Shown here one piece after another: positions 45,425 to 54,900 of a DNA stretch of 64,000 bases (position 1 is the stretch's first letter; every line of letters begins with the position of its first letter). The DNA comes from Erythrobacter sp. (GTDB lineage Bacteria > Pseudomonadota > Alphaproteobacteria > Sphingomonadales > Sphingomonadaceae). Location: contig NZ_CP050265.1 in NCBI RefSeq assembly GCF_011765465.1, positions 1,798,001 through 1,862,000 of the forward strand, in the 5' to 3' direction. The notes below the pieces were generated by a model. The model was not told the DNA's origin, ran no database searches, and saw only the letters and a list, made by a program, of their open reading frames with translations. The translations under genes and the position numbers were made by a program.

Positions 45425-46261
45425 TCAGAGCGCGAGCGCGACGCGCGAGGAAGCGGCGAGCAATTCGCCCGGCTCGGCATCGAGGCGCGCCGGGCGTTCG
45501 GCCCCCGGATAGGCCCGCGCGAGCAAGTCGAGCGCGGCACGAATGCGCGCTGCCAGATCGGGCTTCACGGCGAGGATCGCGGGCTCGGCGTCCTCGAACG
45601 CGCCCGCTCCGGCCAGCGTGTAGCCGTAGCCGTCGAGATAGGGCTCGTAGCGCTCCGAGCCTTCCGCCTCGCGGTACATTGCGGCGGCGCGGGCGATCAT
45701 GTCGGCGATGACGCGCGCGGCGATGTCGGCCTCGGCCATGTCGCTGCCGGGCGCCTTGGCCGCAGCCTGATCGAGCGCGGCGAGGATCGCGCCGTAGCGT
45801 TCGTCCACCTCGACCGCGCTGCGCCCGTCCAGCACCGCCTGCGAAGCCTCGTTGAAGCGCGCCGTGAAATCGGCAACGCCCAGTTCGGAGAAGACCGGCC
45901 CCATGTCGGCGAGCACCTCGCTTACCGGGTGGCCGAACATCTCGGCGGCGGGGTCGGTCTTCCCGGCGAGGAAGGCTTCGTGCGCGGCCATGGCATGGGC
46001 CTGTGCAACGGCAAGCGCGGTGCGATAGGCGACCGGATCCTTTGCGGCGGCGGCGACATCGACCCCGCCTTCGCCGCTTTCACCGCCCTCGCCTGCTTCG
46101 CCGCCTTCGCCTTCCCCAGCCTCGCCGCCCTCGCCGGGCTCGACCGCCTCGGTGAGGTCCGCGTCATCGCCCGGCGTATCCTCGGCGCATCCGGCAAGGC
46201 CCGAGCCGATCAATGCACCCGCGAGCCCGAGCCCGGCCCAAGTCTTCATTTCGGTCTTCAT
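45425..46261 (-). CDS. Lipoprotein with a Glu/Gly repeat spacer
   Basis: A 278-residue exported protein. The signal segment ends in SGLAGC (lipobox, Cys about residue 24), so it is lipidated. A low-complexity spacer of EGGEAGEG-like units (about residues 40-66) follows, then a helical domain (AVAQAHAMAAHEAFLAGKTD; EMFGHPVSEVLADMGPVF) with scattered His and Glu that might bind metal. No named family is evident. It directly precedes the asparaginase gene. Confidence 0.72.
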   Translation of the reverse strand: MKTEMKTWAGLGLAGALIGSGLAGCAEDTPGDDADLTEAVEPGEGGEAGEGEGGEAGEGGESGEGGVDVAAAAKDPVAYRTALAVAQAHAMAAHEAFLAGKTDPAAEMFGHPVSEVLADMGPVFSELGVADFTARFNEASQAVLDGRSAVEVDERYGAILAALDQAAAKAPGSDMAEADIAARVIADMIARAAAMYREAEGSERYEPYLDGYGYTLAGAGAFEDAEPAILAVKPDLAARIRAALDLLARAYPGAERPARLDAEPGELLAASSRVALAL

Positions 46262-46353
46262 CGCGCCCTCGTCCAAATGGGTTCTCGCGCCCGCCCCTAC
46301 GCCCGGCAGGCGCTTCGCGCAAAGGAAACGCTGCGCGATGAAAGGGCGCGCGC

Positions 46354-47772
46354 TCACAAGCCGAGGCTGGCCGGGTCAATGCCCTGCGCCTCCAGCGCCT
46401 CGACGAGGTTCGCCTGCGTGCGCGCGACGTCATGCTCGGCGGAGGAGCGGCCCATTTCGGCGAGCGCGGCCCGGTCGAGGAAGCGCCCCGCAACGATCAC
46501 CGCTTCGGGTTCGGCCAGCACGGCAAGATCCGCGCGCGGGTCGCCGCCGAGCAGCAGGAGGTCGGCGCGCTGGCCCTCCGCCACCGATCCCCATTCGCCT
46601 TCCTCGCCCAGCACGCGCGCCGCGTTCAGCGTCGCCATGCGCAGTGCGTCGGCAGGCGCGATCCCCGCCTCGACCAGCAGGCGCAATTCGTCGTGGAGCG
46701 AGACGCCGGGGATGTTGGTGAAGATGCCCGCATCGCTGCCTGCGACCATCAGCACGCCTTCCTCATGCAGCATCCGCGTCATCGCCTTATAGAATTCGAA
46801 CGCCTCGCGGTGGCGCGCCGGGTCCTCGTTCGACCAGCGTTCGTATTCGGCCCCGCTGGTGGCGACGAGCAGCGGGTTGATCCGCTCGGTTCCGGGGCGG
46901 GTGAGGTATTCGCCCTTCGTCTCGGCGACGCGCAGAAGGTTGTAGAAGGCGAGCAGGGTCGCATCGACCGGCACGCCGGCTTCCGCGATGCGCCGGGCGA
47001 GCGCGCGGCCCTCGCCCGCGTCCCGCCCATCGCGAAGGCCGTGCCAGACGATCGATTCGACGTGCTCGATCGTGACGAAGCCGTCGTCCAGCACCTCCTC
47101 GAAAGCGATGTCGAAGGGCTTCCGATAGGGCATTCCGGGCCGCCGCTCGCCTTCGGGCGTGTGGCCCATGATCGTCATGCCGAGCAGATCGGCCTCGTCC
47201 CGCACGGCCTCGTAGGCTTCGCGCGTGAGATTCGAATAGACCTTGAGCCGGCGAAAGCCCGCTGCGTGATGCGCGCGCACCGCCGCGCGGGCTTCCTCGG
47301 CGGTCGCGACCATGTGGTGATTGACCTGCGCATTGGGGCCGGGGCTGTTGAGGATCGGGCCGGTGGTGACGAGCCGGGGGCCGAGCACCTCGCCGCGCTC
47401 GATCCGCCCTGCGAGCCGCAGATGGAACGGCATCCCCGAGGCGTTGCGCACCGTCGTCACCCCGGCGGCGAGATAGGCGCCGAGCGACGCCTCGTCCCAG
47501 ACGTGAACGTGCATATCGACCAGTCCCGCCATGACCATGCGGCCCGCCCCGTCCACGACGCGCGCGCCGTCGGGCGGCATGATCGTCCCGGCGGCGGCAA
47601 TGCGCGTAATCGTACCGTCCTCGACGAGGACCGAGCGGCCTTCCGCGAGCTGCGCTTGCGCGCCCGAAAGGTCGAGCACCGCGACATCGCGCAAGAGCAG
47701 CGCGTCGCGCGCCTCGACCGGAAGCGCGGCGAGGATCGCCGCCAAAACGATGACGAAACGCGCGAACCTCAT
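46354..47772 (-). CDS. Exported amidohydrolase
   Basis: A 472-residue metal-dependent amidohydrolase (imidazolonepropionase-like subgroup). A signal peptide ends VEARDA. The metal ligands are DMHVHVW, a probable carboxylated Lys in FRRLKVYSN, IMGHTP, TIEHVES and AGSDAG. Substrate unknown; members of this exported group cleave cyclic amides or dipeptides. It precedes the repeat lipoprotein and asparaginase genes on the same strand. Confidence 0.88.
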   Translation of the reverse strand: MRFARFVIVLAAILAALPVEARDALLLRDVAVLDLSGAQAQLAEGRSVLVEDGTITRIAAAGTIMPPDGARVVDGAGRMVMAGLVDMHVHVWDEASLGAYLAAGVTTVRNASGMPFHLRLAGRIERGEVLGPRLVTTGPILNSPGPNAQVNHHMVATAEEARAAVRAHHAAGFRRLKVYSNLTREAYEAVRDEADLLGMTIMGHTPEGERRPGMPYRKPFDIAFEEVLDDGFVTIEHVESIVWHGLRDGRDAGEGRALARRIAEAGVPVDATLLAFYNLLRVAETKGEYLTRPGTERINPLLVATSGAEYERWSNEDPARHREAFEFYKAMTRMLHEEGVLMVAGSDAGIFTNIPGVSLHDELRLLVEAGIAPADALRMATLNAARVLGEEGEWGSVAEGQRADLLLLGGDPRADLAVLAEPEAVIVAGRFLDRAALAEMGRSSAEHDVARTQANLVEALEAQGIDPASLGL

Positions 47773-47854
47773 TTCCCTCTCCCTTGCGTCCCTTGCGGAC
47801 GCCCGACAGGTGTCATGGCACGTTCGCGCGCGCCGGGCCAGCGCGGGGGCCTTT

Positions 47855-49639
47855 TCAGCCGCCGCGCTGGGCGGGGATGAATTCCTCGCGCACCGCCTTC
47901 GCGATCAGTTCGAGCGGGATGACCCCCTGGCTCAGCAGGAAATTGTTGAACGCCTTCTCGTCGAAGTCCTCGCCCAGCGCGAGTTCGGTTTCGACCCTCA
48001 GGTCGATGAGCTTGCGATAGCCGTAGTAATAGGACCCCGCCTGACCCGGCATCCGGAACTGGTAGCGGTCCAGTTCCTGCTTGGTCATGCCGGGCGAGAA
48101 AAGCGCCTCCTCGCGCAGCACGCGCTCGGCTTCCTCGCGGGTGGTGAGGCCGAGGTTGAGCGCGGGATCGAGAAACGCGCGCGCCGTGCGCAGCAGGCGG
48201 AACTGAAGCGCGATGAACTGGCCCTCGATCGGCTCGTGCGGGAGCATCTCGGCCTCGGCATAGAGCGCCCAGCCCTCGACGTTGACGCTGTTGAAGGCAT
48301 AGAGCAGCCGGGCGAGGCTGACGCCCTGTTCGACGAGGGCTGCGAACTGCATCTCGTGACCGGGCCGCGCCTCGTGCGCGCTCAGCGTCCAGCTCGCGGC
48401 GGGGAAGTTGAAGTCGTCGTAGCGGTCCTCCGGCCCCGCGGTCGGATTGCCGACGGTGAGCACGAAAGTGCCCTGCTCGCCCGTGTTCCCGACGAGGCGC
48501 GGCGGGCGCATGTGGGGGGCGGGCTGGGCCGCGCTTTCGGCGGGCGAGGCGACGCGCATCTGCAATTCGGTGTCGGGCAGCGAGACGATGTCGTGTGCGC
48601 GGATTTCCGCTTCTAGCTTGCGGTTGATCTCGCGGTAGAACTCCTCGATCTCGTCATCGGGCACGGTCATCTGCTTGAGCCGCGCCATGACCGAGGCCAT
48701 GTCGGTTTCCTCCCAGCCGTATTTGGCCGCGATCTGCGGGGCGAGCGCTTCCATCTGCGCGCGCAGTTCATAAAAGCCGCGCCGCGCCTCGCTCATCAGC
48801 GTGCGCGGGTCCTGGTCGATCCCGACGCGCCTCAAATTGAGCGCATAGAGCTCTTCCGGCAGGCGCGCCTCGGTGCGACTCGCAGGGATCACGGTGGTGC
48901 GGGTCCATTCGCCATATCCGGTGAGCTGGCGCTCCATCGCATCGAGCGATTCTTCCGCGCCCGCGATCTCGTACTTGGCGAAAAGCTCGCGGATGCCGGC
49001 GATGAAGGTCGGGATCTTGGCGATCGATTCCTCGACCTCGACGCGGTACGGCCCGATCTTGCCCTCGTCCCGGCTCGCCTCGAAACGGGCCTTGGCAAGC
49101 TCGGTCATCGGCTCGGTGCCGGGATAGGTCCCGGTATAGCGCTGCAGCAGTTCGAGCGCCTTGCCGCGCCGCTCGGGCGCGGTCTGGTCGGACAGGAGCT
49201 GGCCGATATCGCGGAACATCGCCTGCGGCACCTCGATGAATTCGAGCGTCAGGCGGTTGCCGAGCTCGATCCCTTCGATGTCGAGCCGGAGCGAATCGAT
49301 CAGGATCTGCAAGTCCTGCCGGACATAGGGATTGCTCTCGCGCGCCTTCGCCGCCTCGAACCGCTGCGCCAGCGCGCGGGCGGCGGCGAGATAGCGTTCG
49401 TCGCGGTCCGGCGCCATGTCGTTCACGAGGCCATCATATTCCTCGTAGCCCGCCGAGGATGCGCCGGTCGGAAAGAACTGCGCCTGCATCTTCACCACTT
49501 CTTCGGTGTAGGCGTTGCTGGTTTCGACCCAGTCGGGCGTGGCGGGCGCTTCGGCGGTTTCCTGCGCGGTGAGCGGCGCGGAGGCGAGAGCTAAGGTGGA
49601 GGCAGTGCCGAGCGCGATGGCGGCGATGAGATGCTTCAT
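47855..49639 (-). CDS. DUF885 family protein, exported
   Basis: A 594-residue DUF885 protein with a signal peptide (ending APLTAQETA). The motif SAHEARPGHEMQF contains HExxPGH with its Glu, and the second signature is NVEGWALYAEAEMLPHE. The C-terminal part has TREEAERVLREEALFSPGM and PGQAGSYYYGYRKL. Likely a periplasmic metallopeptidase by family, unproven. It is divergent from the MscS gene. Confidence 0.9.
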   Translation of the reverse strand: MKHLIAAIALGTASTLALASAPLTAQETAEAPATPDWVETSNAYTEEVVKMQAQFFPTGASSAGYEEYDGLVNDMAPDRDERYLAAARALAQRFEAAKARESNPYVRQDLQILIDSLRLDIEGIELGNRLTLEFIEVPQAMFRDIGQLLSDQTAPERRGKALELLQRYTGTYPGTEPMTELAKARFEASRDEGKIGPYRVEVEESIAKIPTFIAGIRELFAKYEIAGAEESLDAMERQLTGYGEWTRTTVIPASRTEARLPEELYALNLRRVGIDQDPRTLMSEARRGFYELRAQMEALAPQIAAKYGWEETDMASVMARLKQMTVPDDEIEEFYREINRKLEAEIRAHDIVSLPDTELQMRVASPAESAAQPAPHMRPPRLVGNTGEQGTFVLTVGNPTAGPEDRYDDFNFPAASWTLSAHEARPGHEMQFAALVEQGVSLARLLYAFNSVNVEGWALYAEAEMLPHEPIEGQFIALQFRLLRTARAFLDPALNLGLTTREEAERVLREEALFSPGMTKQELDRYQFRMPGQAGSYYYGYRKLIDLRVETELALGEDFDEKAFNNFLLSQGVIPLELIAKAVREEFIPAQRGG

Positions 49640-49842
49640 GTGGATTTCCCCGTTTCGATGCCGCCGGAGTGATCTCTGCGCACCTCGAGGGCAAGCGCCC
49701 CTTCGACGAAGCCCGCCTACAGCCGGACGAGAGACGAGCGGCAGGTCTGCAAGCAGCGCCCCTTACGGCCAATTGCGCTGGCGCGGGACGGGGGGTAATC
49801 GGCTGGCCCATGCCGCTCGCGCCCCGAAAGGCCCGCCACGAT

Positions 49843-50637
49843 ATGCCGACGAACCTGCCGCTTCCGCCCGAATCCTCGCTGCCCGACGTGCTCGCCTCGA
49901 TCGCGCTGCTGGCCGCGCTGCTGGCGGCCTGGGCGATCACCGGGCGCGCGCTCAAGGCGAAGGGCGATCTCTCCCAGCAGGTCGCGCGGCGCTGGACCGC
50001 CAATGTCCGCAACGCGCTGCTGCTGGTCGCGGTCGTCGGCCTGCTGATGATCTGGGCGCCGCAGCTTCGCACCTTCGCGCTGTCGCTGACCGCCGTCGCG
50101 GTCGCGATCGTCGTGGCGACCAAGGAGCTGATCCTGTGCCTGTCGGGCTCGGCCTTCCGCACTTTCACGCGGGCCTATTCGATCGGCGACATCGTCGAGA
50201 TCGGCGACAATCGGGGCGAGGTGCTCGACATCAACCTCCTGTCGACGCGGCTGCGCGCGCTTGACGGACGCGAGGGGTCGCTCAGGTTCTCTGGCAATAG
50301 CGTGGTCGTGCCGCACAGCCTGCTGTTCACCCAGCCCGCCCGCATTCTGGCGCGCGAAGGCAGCCCCACGCGCCACGGCTTCGCGCTGGTGTTCGAGACG
50401 AAGGCCGACCTGTTCTCGCGCCTCGACGAGATCCGCGAACGCGCGGCCGCCGCCCTGCGCACCGGGGATGGCGAGGCGGACGAGCCCGCCGTCGCGATTG
50501 CGACCACCGACCTGGGTCGCACGCGGCTCGAATTTGAAATCGCAACAAGACCAGAGGATGCCGGGCGGCTCGAACAGGCGATCGCGGTCGCGGTGGGCGG
50601 CTTCGTCCTCGCTCTCCCGCCCGCGCAGGAGGCGTGA
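49843..50637 (+). CDS. Small mechanosensitive channel (MscS family)
   Basis: A 264-residue MscS-type channel. Hydrophobic helices are near residues 20-35 and 65-80, then the pore-lining helix region (ALSLTAVAVAIVVATKELIL) and beta domain (FRTFTRAYSIGDIVEIGDNR, VVPHSLLFTQPAR). The N-terminal part is shorter than E. coli MscS, with fewer helices. ATG 49843 was chosen as the nearest start to the first helix; ATG 49810 would add 11 residues. The channel probably relieves hypo-osmotic stress. Confidence 0.85.
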   Translation: MPTNLPLPPESSLPDVLASIALLAALLAAWAITGRALKAKGDLSQQVARRWTANVRNALLLVAVVGLLMIWAPQLRTFALSLTAVAVAIVVATKELILCLSGSAFRTFTRAYSIGDIVEIGDNRGEVLDINLLSTRLRALDGREGSLRFSGNSVVVPHSLLFTQPARILAREGSPTRHGFALVFETKADLFSRLDEIRERAAAALRTGDGEADEPAVAIATTDLGRTRLEFEIATRPEDAGRLEQAIAVAVGGFVLALPPAQEA

Positions 50638-50710
50638 GGCGCGCGGCGGGCTTGCCCCGATCGGCGCTTGACCACCCCCTTCCGGCCCCGTAATCGGCGC
50701 GCTCCCACGG

Positions 50711-50786
50711 GGGCGATTAGCTCAGTTGGTAGAGCATCTCGTTTACACCGAGAGGGTCGGCAGTTCGAGCCTGTCATCGCCCACCA
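50711..50786 (+). tRNA. tRNA-Val (anticodon TAC)
   Basis: A complete 76-base cloverleaf with encoded CCA. Acceptor arms GGGCGAT and ATCGCCC pair perfectly; the D stem GCTC/GAGC, anticodon stem TCTCG/CGAGA and the T loop TTCGAGC are present. The anticodon loop TTTACAC gives anticodon TAC at 50744-50746, reading GUA valine codons. A long hairpin starts at the last base of CCA. Confidence 0.97.
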
Positions 50787-50833
50787 GTTTTTACTGGCCG
50801 AAACCGTCCGGGGGACCGTTTCGCGTAAAAACT
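50786..50833 (+). terminator. Long hairpin directly after tRNA-Val
   Basis: AGTTTTTAC (50786-50794) and GTAAAAACT (50825-50833) are perfect 9-bp arms; inside, GAAAC (50800-50804) and GTTTC (50818-50822) pair, with GTCC/GGAC in the tip. It begins at the tRNA's own last A, so it is probably a processing or termination structure of the pre-tRNA; the 5-T run is in the left arm rather than after the stem. Confidence 0.55.
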
Positions 50834-50875
50834 CCCGAGCGCAAGCGAAGGGCGAGCGGCCCTCGCGCCCAAGGA

Positions 50876-52528
50876 CTAGCGTGCGGCGGGGATCGGCGGC
50901 GTTTCCCAGAATAGTGCCACTTCCTCGTCCCTGCCGGTCATCTCGTAGCGGATGAGCGCGATCGGCAGGCGGCCAGCGGCGAGGAATTCATCGTGGAATT
51001 CGCGCAAGCCGAAGGCTTCGCCCAGTTGGCTCGCGCGGTCGGCGAGGAGCGCGTCCATCTGCAGCTTCCCGATCGTGTAGGCGATGCCGTAGCCCGGCGG
51101 GCGGCGCAGGTAGATTTCGGCATCGACCCGCGCGACGTCCTCGTCGAGCCACGGCGTGCGCTCGCGCATATAGGCGACCGCCTCGGCGACGCTCCAGCGG
51201 TTGTGCTGCATGGCGATGTCGGCGGGGACGCGCGCGGCGCGAAATATGCCGAAGATCTGCATGAATTCGTCCGCGCGCGGCGAATGGCGCGTCGCCCCGG
51301 CCAGCATCAGCGCTTCCTCGAGATAGGTCGCCCAGCCTTCGGCCCGGCCCCCGTCGCTGTAGCGGCCCCGGATCGGCCGCGTGTCGCGCGCGGCCAGCAC
51401 GGCGTCGAAGCGATGGCCCGGAATGACCGCGTGGAGATGATCGGGAATGGGATCGCGGAACTGGATCTGCTCCCAGAAATTGGGCCCGCCGGGGCGCTCG
51501 ATATAGGGCGTGTTGCTGCCCAGCTCGCCGACGAAATCGGGGACGGTGACGATGTCCTCCTCCACGAGGAAGCGGCGCACGATGGCATCGGTCTCGGCGA
51601 TCTTGGCGGCCTGTTCCTGAGCGCTGCGCGAAAGCTCCAGTTCCGGCTCGTCCCGGTTGCGGTGGCGCAGCAGGGCGAGCGCGGCGGTCATCCTTTCGTG
51701 CTCGCGCTCGGCAAGGACCAGCATCTCGGACGCCTTCAGCGGGATCATGCGCACATGGCGGATATACCAGTCATAGCGCTCTGCCCCGACACCCGCAGGC
51801 GCGGTCATGCGGGGTCGTTCGGCTTCGAGCCAGTCCCTGAAGGCGACCAGCGCCTCCCGCGCCGCGACGACGTCCCGGGCGAGGTCGGGCCGCGCCGCGC
51901 GGCTGCGTTCGAGCAGGTCGTCGTACCAGCCGATGATCCCGGCGGGCGGGACCGCGCGATAGGGGTGGTAGTGATTGACCCCGTCGCTGTTTTCGAGGTT
52001 GTAGAGCGCAAGATCCGCGAAATCGCCCGCGACTTCGGTCAGGTTGGCGCGGGCCGAGGCGAGCAGCGGCGGCACGAGCCTGAGCTGTCGGCGCAGTTCC
52101 TCGATGTCCGCGCTCTCGCCGGAAACTTCCGAAAAGGCGACGCGCATCAGCGGGTCGAGATAGAAGCCCGGATCGCGCTTCCACGGGCGCAGCACTTCGA
52201 GATTGAAGCGGTAGCCGTTGAGGATCGATTTGACCGCGAGGAAATCGACCTGCTCGGCGCGGGTCCAGTCCTCGACCGGCATGGCCTCCAGCCGCGCCTC
52301 GAACCGGTCGAGCCCGGCGAGCTTCGCCGCCATGACCTCGTCGCCATAGACCTCACCGATGCGCGCGCCGGATTCGAGCACGACCCCGGCGGTGAAGCCG
52401 GGAACCATGTACTCGCGCAATTCCTCGTGCAGTTGGACGAGGTCGTCGTAGTCGGCGGCAGGCTCCTGCGCCTGCACCGCGCCTGCCCAGAGCATCGCCA
52501 GGCCAATAAGGAAAAAGATTGATCGCAT
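50876..52528 (-). CDS. DUF885-like protein, exported, HAVIPGH variant
   Basis: A 550-residue exported protein (signal MRSIFFLIGLAMLWAGAVQA). It matches the DUF885 architecture: YDDLVQLHEELREYMVPGF near the start, ILNGYRFNLEVLRPWKRD, and GGRAEGWATYLEEALMLAG near the C-terminus. At the motif position it reads HAVIPGHRF, so the HExxPGH Glu is Ala. Metal coordination and activity may be altered. ATG 52528 begins the signal peptide. It follows the tlpA-like gene on the minus strand. Confidence 0.85.
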   Translation of the reverse strand: MRSIFFLIGLAMLWAGAVQAQEPAADYDDLVQLHEELREYMVPGFTAGVVLESGARIGEVYGDEVMAAKLAGLDRFEARLEAMPVEDWTRAEQVDFLAVKSILNGYRFNLEVLRPWKRDPGFYLDPLMRVAFSEVSGESADIEELRRQLRLVPPLLASARANLTEVAGDFADLALYNLENSDGVNHYHPYRAVPPAGIIGWYDDLLERSRAARPDLARDVVAAREALVAFRDWLEAERPRMTAPAGVGAERYDWYIRHVRMIPLKASEMLVLAEREHERMTAALALLRHRNRDEPELELSRSAQEQAAKIAETDAIVRRFLVEEDIVTVPDFVGELGSNTPYIERPGGPNFWEQIQFRDPIPDHLHAVIPGHRFDAVLAARDTRPIRGRYSDGGRAEGWATYLEEALMLAGATRHSPRADEFMQIFGIFRAARVPADIAMQHNRWSVAEAVAYMRERTPWLDEDVARVDAEIYLRRPPGYGIAYTIGKLQMDALLADRASQLGEAFGLREFHDEFLAAGRLPIALIRYEMTGRDEEVALFWETPPIPAAR

Positions 52529-52611
52529 TACCGCCTCCCTGCCGGGCGAGATTGCGTAAGCGCTGCGCTGCTGTCCAGAGCAGTTCTCGCTGCGGGCGAG
52601 AAAGCCGCCGC

Positions 52612-53193
52612 CTAGTTCCCCAGAGCCTCGGCGATCAGCGCGCGCGCTTCCTCGCTGTCCCATTCATACCCGCCCGCGACCCGCAGCACTTCGCGCCCCT
52701 CGGCATCGTAGAGCACGGTGAGCGGCAATTGCCCGCCCTCGCTCATCCGCACGGCGAGCTCGCTGTCGGGATCGAGCCACGGTTCGAGCGCGGCGAAATC
52801 GCGCTGCTCGAAGAAAGGCACGACCTTTTCCGCCCCGCGAATGTCCTGGCTCACGGTGACGACGCGAAGCTCGCCCTCCATGTCCCGTGCCAGCGCATCG
52901 AGCATCGGCATTTCGACGACGCAGGGCGCGCACCATGTCGCCCATAGGTTAAGCAGGACCGGCTGGCCTGCGAGCGCGGCGAGGTCGAGCGTGTTCCCTT
53001 CCGGATCGGTCACGGTAAAATCGGGCAGCGGCGAGCCCGCCTGTTCGCGCGAAACAACGCCTGCCAATGCGCTCGCATCGGACGCCCCGTCGGCTTCGGG
53101 CGCGCTGGCCGGTTGCGCCTCGCCCTCGCTCGCCCTATCGCAGCCGCCGAGCGCACAGACCATCGCGGCGAGAATGAACGAGACACGCAACAT
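52612..53193 (-). CDS. TlpA-like thioredoxin-fold lipoprotein
   Basis: A 193-residue membrane-anchored thioredoxin-like protein. The lipobox CALGGC is at residue 18, then an acidic/Ala linker, then a TlpA fold with the active site [19 protein letters not shown] (CxxC = CAPC). It probably reduces disulfides in the periplasm, e.g. for cytochrome c assembly. A good ribosome site (GAAGGGG, eight bases before the ATG) supports the start. It is divergent from argH, whose longer start option would overlap it. Confidence 0.9.
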   Translation of the reverse strand: MLRVSFILAAMVCALGGCDRASEGEAQPASAPEADGASDASALAGVVSREQAGSPLPDFTVTDPEGNTLDLAALAGQPVLLNLWATWCAPCVVEMPMLDALARDMEGELRVVTVSQDIRGAEKVVPFFEQRDFAALEPWLDPDSELAVRMSEGGQLPLTVLYDAEGREVLRVAGGYEWDSEEARALIAEALGN

Positions 53194-53248
53194 AAAGGAT
53201 ACCCCTTCCGACGCCGCGCCCGCCACCGGGACAGGCGGCGGCAACACA

Positions 53249-54640
53249 ATGTGGGGCGGCAGGTTCGCCGAAGGCCCTAGCGCCATCATGCGCGAAATCA
53301 ACGCCTCGATCCCCTTCGACAAGGCGCTGTGGCGGCAGGACATCGCCGCGTCCGAAGCGCACGTCGCCATGCTCGCCGCGCAGGGCATCGTCTCGGCCGA
53401 GGACGCGCGCGCGATCAGCGACGGGCTCGCTTCGATCGCCGCGGAGTACGAACGCGATGGCGTGCCCGAGGACTGGGACCTCGAGGACATCCACATGACC
53501 ACCGAGGCGCGGCTCGCCGAACTGATCGGGCCTGCCGCCGGGCGGCTCCACACCGCGCGCAGCCGCAACGACCAGGTCGCGACCGATTTCCGCCTCTGGG
53601 TGCGCGAGGCGATCGACCAGATGGACGAAGGGCTTACCGCGCTCCAGCGCGCGCTGGTGACGCGCGCGGGCGAGCACGCCGCGAGCATCATGCCCGGTTT
53701 CACCCACCTCCAGACCGCACAGCCGGTGACGCTCGGCCATCACCTCATGGCCTATTACGAGATGTTCCGCCGCGACCGCTCGCGCCTTTCGGACGCGCGC
53801 GCGCGCCTCAACGAATGCCCGCTGGGATCGGCGGCGCTGGCAGGCACGGGCTTTCCCATCGACCGCGAGATCACCAGCGAGGCGCTGGGTTTCGACCGGC
53901 CGACCGCCAATTCGCTCGATGCCGTGTCCGACCGCGATTTCGCGATGGATTACCTCTTCGCCGCGAGCCAGTGCGCGCTCCATCTATCACGGCTTGCCGA
54001 GGAACTCGTCCTGTGGGCGAGCCAGCCCTTCGGCTTCGTCCGCCTGCCCGACAGCCTCTCGACCGGCTCCTCGATCATGCCGCAGAAGAAGAACCCCGAT
54101 GCCGCCGAACTCGTGCGCGGCCATGCGGGCCGGGTGATCGGCTGCGCGACCGCGCTGATGGTGACGATGAAGGGCCTGCCGCTCGCCTATTCGAAGGATA
54201 TGCAGGACGACAAGCCGCCGGTGTTCGAAGCCGCCTCGCTGACGGCGCTGTCGATCGCGGCGACGACCGGCATGGTCGCCGATGCCACCTTCGACACCGC
54301 GCGGATGCGGCAGGCGGCGGAGCAGGGCTATGCCACCGCGACCGACCTTGCCGACTGGCTGGTGCGCGAGGCGGGTATACCCTTCCGCGAAGCACATCAC
54401 ATCACCGGCGCGGCGGTCAAGCTGGCCGATGGCCGCGGCGTGGCGCTCGACGCCGTGCCGCTCGAGGACTTGCGCGCGATCGACGAACGCATCGACGAAC
54501 GCGTGTTCGAGGCGCTGTCGGTCGATGCATCGGTCGCGGCGCGCGCATCCTATGGCGGAACCGCACCGGTCGAGGTGCGCCGCCAGGTCGAACGCGCGCG
54601 CGCCGCGCTCGGCATGGCGCAAGGCGAGGTGGGCGGGTGA
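53249..54640 (+). CDS. argH: Argininosuccinate lyase
   Basis: The last enzyme of arginine synthesis, splitting argininosuccinate into arginine and fumarate. From ATG 53249 it has 463 residues and begins [10 protein letters not shown], the family start. Catalytic and signature motifs are [28 protein letters not shown] and the mobile loop [15 protein letters not shown] 53174 would add 25 residues and overlap the divergent tlpA-like gene by 20 bases, so it was not chosen. Its stop overlaps the GTG start of the small lipoprotein (GTGA), and lysA follows. Confidence 0.93.
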   Translation: MWGGRFAEGPSAIMREINASIPFDKALWRQDIAASEAHVAMLAAQGIVSAEDARAISDGLASIAAEYERDGVPEDWDLEDIHMTTEARLAELIGPAAGRLHTARSRNDQVATDFRLWVREAIDQMDEGLTALQRALVTRAGEHAASIMPGFTHLQTAQPVTLGHHLMAYYEMFRRDRSRLSDARARLNECPLGSAALAGTGFPIDREITSEALGFDRPTANSLDAVSDRDFAMDYLFAASQCALHLSRLAEELVLWASQPFGFVRLPDSLSTGSSIMPQKKNPDAAELVRGHAGRVIGCATALMVTMKGLPLAYSKDMQDDKPPVFEAASLTALSIAATTGMVADATFDTARMRQAAEQGYATATDLADWLVREAGIPFREAHHITGAAVKLADGRGVALDAVPLEDLRAIDERIDERVFEALSVDASVAARASYGGTAPVEVRRQVERARAALGMAQGEVGG

Positions 54641-54885
54641 ACCGCGCCGCGCCGACAATCGCGCTCATCGCGCTTGCCGGCGTGCTCGCCGCTTGCGGGA
54701 CGACCGCGCCGCTCGAGCCGCCGCCCGGCGAAACCCTGCCGCCCGCACCCTATGGCGCGCCCGCGCGGCCCGATGCCGAAGAACTGCTCGAACTCGATGC
54801 CCTCGCCGCCCCCGAACGCTCGGTCGAGCTGCGCCGCCGCTCGGAAGAGCGCGAGGACGACCCCTTCGATTTGCCCCCCGAATAG
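54637..54885 (+). CDS. Small lipoprotein between argH and lysA (LptM-like)
   Basis: An 82-residue lipoprotein with lipobox LAAC (Cys about residue 20) and a Pro/Glu-rich tail ([19 protein letters not shown]). Small lipoproteins directly before lysA or dapF are a known arrangement; the E. coli counterpart YifL was renamed LptM and helps LPS-translocon assembly. GTG 54637 overlaps the argH stop. Homology beyond position and lipobox is weak, so the functional link is inferred from context. Confidence 0.72.
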   Translation: MNRAAPTIALIALAGVLAACGTTAPLEPPPGETLPPAPYGAPARPDAEELLELDALAAPERSVELRRRSEEREDDPFDLPPE

Positions 54886-54900
54886 AAGCCCGGACCGACC

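Noticed and set aside
46060..46145. Short repeated units looking like an array
   Set aside because: They encode an in-frame EGGEAGEG protein repeat; no unique spacers or cas genes, so not a CRISPR.
50711..50875. tRNA-Val as an integration site of a genomic island
   Set aside because: No integrase, no duplicated tRNA 3' end and normal housekeeping genes on both sides.
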